From contig CAYMNU010000023.1 in NCBI GenBank assembly GCA_964391885.1, positions 1-14,558 of the forward strand: 14,558 bases of DNA, read 5' to 3'. Made by a program: the position numbers and the translations under genes. This document shows, in pieces, positions 12,638 through 14,558 of the stretch (positions are counted from its first letter, which is position 1; each line of letters begins with the position of its first letter). The notes under the pieces are model-generated. The model worked only from the letters and a program-made list of their open reading frames with translations, was not told the DNA's origin and did not search any database. The stretch comes from CAYMNU01 sp964391885 (GTDB lineage: Archaea; Altiarchaeota; Altiarchaeia; JAFGQM01).

Positions 12638-12705
12638 TCATGGATAAGAGTTCGAAGGTAATATGGGGGGGGTCGGGCTCGCCTTCGGCTCGCAACCCCC
12701 CGCAC
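12556..12705. repeat. 150-bp composite palindromic unit with tRNA-like termini
   Basis: The unit is bounded by 9-bp terminal inverted repeats, GTGCGGGGG at 12556-12564 and CCCCCGCAC at 12697-12705. Inside are four further perfect stems: AGGTTCAGC/GCTGAACCT (12575-12595, 3-base loop), AACTTCACC/GGTGAAGTT (12602-12622, 3-base loop), TTCGAACTC/GAGTTCGAA (12627-12656) and GGGGGGT/ACCCCCC (12667-12701). The first extends by GCAC/GTGC across one bulged base. CACGA 12571-12575 can also pair with TCGTG 12622-12626. The left end copies the tRNA-Leu acceptor and T-arm, see the split T-arm entry. The size and inverted ends recall a MITE, but no target-site duplication is evident. Confidence 0.65.
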
Positions 12706-12706
12706 G
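12660..12706. repeat. Palindromic repeat copy B
   Basis: A full-length relative of the element at 12435-12480, with the same AATATG start and CCCCCGCACG end, four substitutions and three single-base gaps. The outer stem is GGGGGGT/ACCCCCC and the inner hairpin GCC-TTC-GGC. It forms the right-hand end of the 150-bp unit. Confidence 0.7.
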
Positions 12707-12723
12707 GCTTCTATGGATTATAG

Positions 12724-12852
12724 TGCGGGGGACGAGGTTCGAACTCGCGTAGGCCTAAGCCACTAGGTCTCTTTTCTGTCTCCAGTCTTCGGTCTTGAGT
12801 CCACGAAGACAGATCCTAAGCCTAGCCCGTTTGACCACTCCGGCACCCCCGC
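12724..12852 (-). tRNA. tRNA-Leu(UAG) with a 46-nt intron
   Basis: On the minus strand the exons total 83 bases. The acceptor stem is GCGGGGG/CCCCCGC with discriminator A and no encoded CCA. The D-arm is CCG/CGG with loop GAGTGGTCAAA. The anticodon stem is CTAGG/CCTAG with loop C-T-TAG-G-A, giving anticodon UAG, leucine. A long variable arm (GGC/GCC stem) marks a class II tRNA. The T-arm is GCGAG/CTCGT with loop TTCGAAC. An intron lies at the canonical 37/38 position. A TATA-like element about 60 bases upstream (12911-12920) may drive it. Its acceptor and T-arm sequences are echoed in the palindromic repeats just downstream of its 3' end. Confidence 0.93.
12769..12814 (-). other. tRNA intron with bulge-helix-bulge splice motif
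   Basis: The 46-nt intron begins ATCTGTC and ends ACAGAAAAGAG in the minus-strand sense. The splice fold reads: anticodon stem; 3-nt bulge AG|A at the 3' site; 4-position central helix CTTA/AAAG with three pairs and one A-A mismatch; 3-nt bulge GG|A at the 5' site; inner 6-bp helix TCTGTC/GACAGA. This is the archaeal splicing-endonuclease motif in slightly relaxed form. An alternative 7-bp hairpin GTCTTCG/CGAAGAC also exists inside the intron. Confidence 0.85.
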
Positions 12853-12910
12853 AAAAAGGTCTTGGGTCCTCTGTTCTCAGTCAAAACTAGGCGGTTTATT
12901 TGAGTTTTAG

Positions 12911-12920
12911 AATATAAAAG
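12911..12920 (-). promoter_or_regulatory. TATA-like element for tRNA-Leu, T-rich end of S26e
   Basis: The minus strand reads CTTTTATATT, part of a T-rich stretch 18-30 bases after the S26e stop. As a TATA box it would start transcription near 12890, leaving a ~37-nt leader for RNase P to remove from the tRNA. The T-rich sequence could also terminate the S26e mRNA. Confidence 0.4.
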
Positions 12921-12938
12921 AAAGGCGGGTTACTTTTG

Positions 12939-13358
12939 CTATTTTTCCTTTGGCTTTTCGGAGGTTTTCTCAGGCGGTTTTGCAGGCGCGGAGGGCTTTG
13001 CCTGCGATGGCTTGTCCCTGGGCTTTTCGCCCCTTTCCTTGCGCTCTATCTCCTTGACCTTCACCATGACCTTGTCCATCTCACGCTTGTCCTTTGCGCG
13101 CTTCTTGATGCGCTTATCCTTCTCGGTCGTGTGGACGCCGTCCTTGATTATATGGCGGTGCTTTGCGCAACTTATGCATGCATAGCCCTTGTTTGAAGGC
13201 ATGGAGACTACCTCGGCGAGCTCGTAGATGTCACGCCCCAGGCGACCCCCTGAGTTCACTGCAACGGCCTTGTGCTTGGGGACATTCCTGCCGCAGAAAG
13301 TGCATTTAGCAATAGTGTCTTTGCCCCTGCTGGACCACCAGTTTCCCCATTCAGCCAT
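12939..13358 (-). CDS. rps26e: Ribosomal protein S26e with charged C-terminal tail
   Basis: Residues about 16-75 match S26e, a zinc-binding protein near the mRNA exit channel of the small subunit. The segment CTFCGRNVPKHKAVAV corresponds to the family's C-x2-C-G-R-x-V-P-x-D/H-K-A, and YACISCAKHRHIIK to its C-V-S-C-A-x-H-x-x-I/V. Zinc ligands are C19, C22, C61 and C64. The N-terminus is shorter and less basic than usual. From about residue 77 on, the 60-odd remaining residues are a Lys/Glu/Arg helix then a Lys/Pro/Ala/Glu tail. S26e is mainly known from eukaryotes and TACK-type archaea. The assignment rests on two motifs; another zinc-ribbon protein remains possible. Confidence 0.78.
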   Translation of the reverse strand: MAEWGNWWSSRGKDTIAKCTFCGRNVPKHKAVAVNSGGRLGRDIYELAEVVSMPSNKGYACISCAKHRHIIKDGVHTTEKDKRIKKRAKDKREMDKVMVKVKEIERKERGEKPRDKPSQAKPSAPAKPPEKTSEKPKEK

Positions 13359-13361
13359 TAA

Positions 13362-13367
13362 ATCACC
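13362..13367 (-). promoter_or_regulatory. Ribosome binding site of S26e
   Basis: GGTGAT on the minus strand lies 3 bases before the ATG at 13358. It matches the 3' part of the consensus GGAGGTGAT, where such close spacing is normal. It shows that this mRNA has a leader. Confidence 0.55.
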
Positions 13368-13430
13368 GCTTATAAATAAAATCTAAGAAGCCTGCCCCTC
13401 GGGCGAAAGCGCTTAGTTAGAAGAGAAGGC

Positions 13431-13438
13431 TATAAAAA
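13431..13438 (-). promoter_or_regulatory. Candidate TATA box for S26e
   Basis: The minus strand reads CCTTTTTATAGCC, with TTTTTATA at 13431-13438. It predicts a start near 13408 and a ~50-nt leader containing the ribosome binding site and a GCCC/GGGC mini-hairpin. The motif reads as a TATA box (CTATAAAAAGG) on the plus strand too, so its orientation is not certain. Confidence 0.4.
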
Positions 13439-13476
13439 GGTTTTTAGGGTCTCGGGACAGAAAAATAAAACACACA

Positions 13477-13485
13477 TTTATATTA
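13477..13485 (+). promoter_or_regulatory. TATA box of the thioredoxin-like gene
   Basis: TTTATATTA predicts a transcription start near 13507 and a leader of about 25 bases before the ATG at 13532, enough to hold the ribosome binding site at 13519-13524. Confidence 0.45.
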
Positions 13486-13518
13486 GGTTAGCTTCGAACT
13501 TTAAAGATTTCTAATTTT

Positions 13519-13524
13519 AGGAGT
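13519..13524 (+). promoter_or_regulatory. Ribosome binding site of the thioredoxin-like gene
   Basis: AGGAGT with 7 bases to the ATG at 13532 supports this start. Confidence 0.6.
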
Positions 13525-13531
13525 TGTACAA

Positions 13532-14416
13532 ATGGCTAAAAGAAAGGTAAGAGCAAAAAAAGTTGAGAATGCTGAGGCTGAGATTAAGAAAACGCCAAAG
13601 CCCGCCGCACCTAAGATAGGCATGTGGCAGATGATAGCCGTTCTGTTAGGGATATTGCTTGTTGCATCGGTTGGTATGAGCGCGATGCAGAGCTGCCCTG
13701 CACCGGCAGAGACAGATGATGAGACCCAGAATGATACCGAGACAGGGTCAAGCATGGCTGCGGTTGTGGGGGGTTCTATGGACTTCATAAATGAATACCT
13801 GCTCGGGGGAGAAATGGCAGCAGTCCTTGAAGACTCCAGCGAGTCCAACGGGCTTTATGTCCTAGACGTCAGCGTCGAAGGCCAATTGAGCACATTGTAT
13901 GTGAGCAGCGACGGAAAGCTGATATTCCCGATGGTCATTGACGTGGAAGAGGTCAAGTCACAACCGCCGACAAACGACTCGGATGTTGATCCTCTGCCGC
14001 CGCTTCCCGACAGCATTGAGCCCATAGGTTACTTTGAGGGCGTGGATGCCGAGGCCTGTACCGAAGATGGCAAGCCCCTAATCATAATGGTAGGGAGCAG
14101 CACATGCCCGTTCTGCACATGGTCAGAGCCGCAGTTCGAAGAGATTGCCCAAGAATATGAGGGCAGGATAGCTGCATACAGCTGGCAGGCCGACTCAGGG
14201 GATAACCTGCTGACCGAGGAAATCGAGACTGAGGTACCTGAATATGTTTATGACTTGTTCGGACAGTTCAACCCCGGCGGCGGAGTACCCACATTCATCT
14301 TCGGCTGCAAGTACTACAGGATAGGCCAGCCGTATAGGCAGTGGGATGATGCTGAAGGCGACATGGCAGAGATGAGAGAAGTCATCGACGCCCTGATTGC
14401 CGAGGCAGCTGCATAG
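13532..14416 (+). CDS. Membrane-anchored extracytoplasmic thioredoxin/DsbA-like oxidoreductase
   Basis: The 294-residue protein starts with a strongly basic 30-residue cytoplasmic tail (KRKVRAKK), then one membrane helix at about 31-52, so the rest faces outward. Residues 56-80 are an acidic Ser/Thr linker. Residues about 82-138 (DFINEYLLGG...LYVSSDGKLIFP) resemble the N-terminal module that precedes thioredoxin folds in DsbC/DsbG-like and archaeal secreted thioredoxin proteins. A Pro-rich hinge follows. The thioredoxin fold spans about 163-290 with active site C192-P-F-C195 after IIMVGSST, and the cis-proline loop GVPTF at 251-255. C176 and C259 are further cysteines. A role in making or shuffling disulfides in surface proteins is likely. 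A partner such as VKOR or DsbD is not in the window. Confidence 0.87.
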   Translation: MAKRKVRAKKVENAEAEIKKTPKPAAPKIGMWQMIAVLLGILLVASVGMSAMQSCPAPAETDDETQNDTETGSSMAAVVGGSMDFINEYLLGGEMAAVLEDSSESNGLYVLDVSVEGQLSTLYVSSDGKLIFPMVIDVEEVKSQPPTNDSDVDPLPPLPDSIEPIGYFEGVDAEACTEDGKPLIIMVGSSTCPFCTWSEPQFEEIAQEYEGRIAAYSWQADSGDNLLTEEIETEVPEYVYDLFGQFNPGGGVPTFIFGCKYYRIGQPYRQWDDAEGDMAEMREVIDALIAEAAA

Positions 14417-14417
14417 A

Positions 14418-14453
14418 AAGCCGGTTTTCCGGCTTCTTTTTCTTCTTTTTTTT
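14418..14453 (+). terminator. Hairpin plus T-tract terminator
   Basis: AAGCCGG (14418-14424), loop TTTT, CCGGCTT (14429-14435) form a perfect 7-bp stem starting two bases after the thioredoxin-like stop, followed by a long T-rich run to 14453. It looks like a bacterial intrinsic terminator. Archaeal polymerase needs only the T-run, but the hairpin may strengthen or protect the 3' end. Confidence 0.8.
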
Positions 14454-14502
14454 AAGAGACCTTAGCTTTGGGTCGGGCTGATTCTAGGATTGAGTTACAA
14501 GG

Positions 14503-14512
14503 CTTTTTTATC
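14503..14512 (+). promoter_or_regulatory. Candidate promoter for a gene beyond the window
   Basis: CTTTTTTATC resembles the other TATA boxes here and would start transcription near 14535. No start codon with a sustained frame is visible before the window ends. Nothing else is recognised in 14454-14558. Confidence 0.35.
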
Positions 14513-14558
14513 TTGTTTTAAGGCGAGTAAGAGGTCTTCAGTCCTGTTTCCAGTCCTG

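Larger units (their letters stand above)
12404..12723. other. Gene-free palindrome cluster beside tRNA-Leu
   Basis: No believable protein frame exists in these 320 bases. Instead seven perfect palindromic stems of 6-9 bp follow one another almost end to end from 12439 to 12705. The termini TGCGGGGG and CCCCCGCA recur and are identical to the acceptor stem of the neighbouring tRNA-Leu. Individual units are listed separately. It could be a remnant of small palindromic mobile elements, a repeatedly used integration site, or a structured RNA made with the tRNA or the upstream operon. Confidence 0.7.

Noticed and set aside
12556..12705. Second complete tRNA gene
   Set aside because: Acceptor and T-arm pieces are present, but no D-arm, anticodon arm or anticodon can be folded between them.
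12523..12705. Minus-strand open frame over the palindrome cluster
   Set aside because: Its codons come from the hairpin repeats, it is Arg/Pro-rich, and it has no start signal or family pattern.
12435..12706. CRISPR array
   Set aside because: The repeats are only two full copies, are palindromic themselves, and are not separated by uniform spacers; no cas gene is present.
12857..12885. Similarity of GGTCTTGGGTCCTCTGTTCTCAGTC to the window end (14533-14558)
   Set aside because: Both are short, pyrimidine-rich and only loosely alike with gaps; without more copies this is not a supported repeat.

Overview
The window is archaeal. It carries the archaeal/eukaryotic ribosomal proteins L7Ae, S28e, L24e and S26e, an archaeal-type GluRS, archaeal TATA elements in front of most genes, a tRNA-Leu gene with a bulge-helix-bulge intron and no encoded CCA, and the archaeal homocysteine (COG1900/COG2122) gene set. 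Genes are tightly packed, many appear leaderless, adenylate kinase is of bacterial type, and several ribosomal proteins have long charged tails. This looks like a small-genome DPANN-type or otherwise uncultured archaeon, but the window alone does not fix the lineage.

Layout. 1-1668: two type II toxin-antitoxin modules on the + strand, a RelB-like/RelE pair cut by the window edge and a VapB/VapC pair, flanking a minus-strand gene for an uncharacterised membrane-anchored surface protein. The vapBC promoter holds three copies of an 8-bp half-site around its TATA box. 1716-6335: isoleucyl- and glutamyl-tRNA synthetases in tandem. 6337-6492 (minus): a 51-residue DUF3096-like membrane protein, divergent from the ribosomal operon L7Ae-S28e-L24e (6626-7756). 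7837-9236 (minus): adenylate kinase and a TatD-family metal-dependent hydrolase. 9271-9738: a GNAT acetyltransferase divergent from tatD.

9816-12403: a three-gene operon with overlapping or near-abutting genes. It encodes a COG1900 (DUF39 + CBS) sulfurtransferase, a NIL-domain 2[4Fe-4S] ferredoxin and a COG2122/UPF0280 protein. Together they match the sulfide-to-homocysteine route described in methanogens (aspartate semialdehyde to homocysteine).

12404-12723 has no protein gene and is the most unusual part. It is a dense run of perfect 6-9 bp stem palindromes, organised in units bounded by TGCGGGGG...CCCCCGCA, the same sequence as the acceptor stem of the intron-containing tRNA-Leu(UAG) that follows at 12724-12852 (minus). 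One unit contains the tRNA's T-arm and acceptor sequence split by a 55-nt foldable insert. This could be a tRNA-derived repeat family, a decayed integration site or a structured RNA.

12939-13358 (minus) encodes ribosomal protein S26e with a charged tail. 13532-14416 encodes a membrane-anchored, outward-facing thioredoxin/DsbA-like protein (CPFC), followed by a hairpin plus T-tract terminator. The last 100 bases hold only a candidate promoter for a gene beyond the window.
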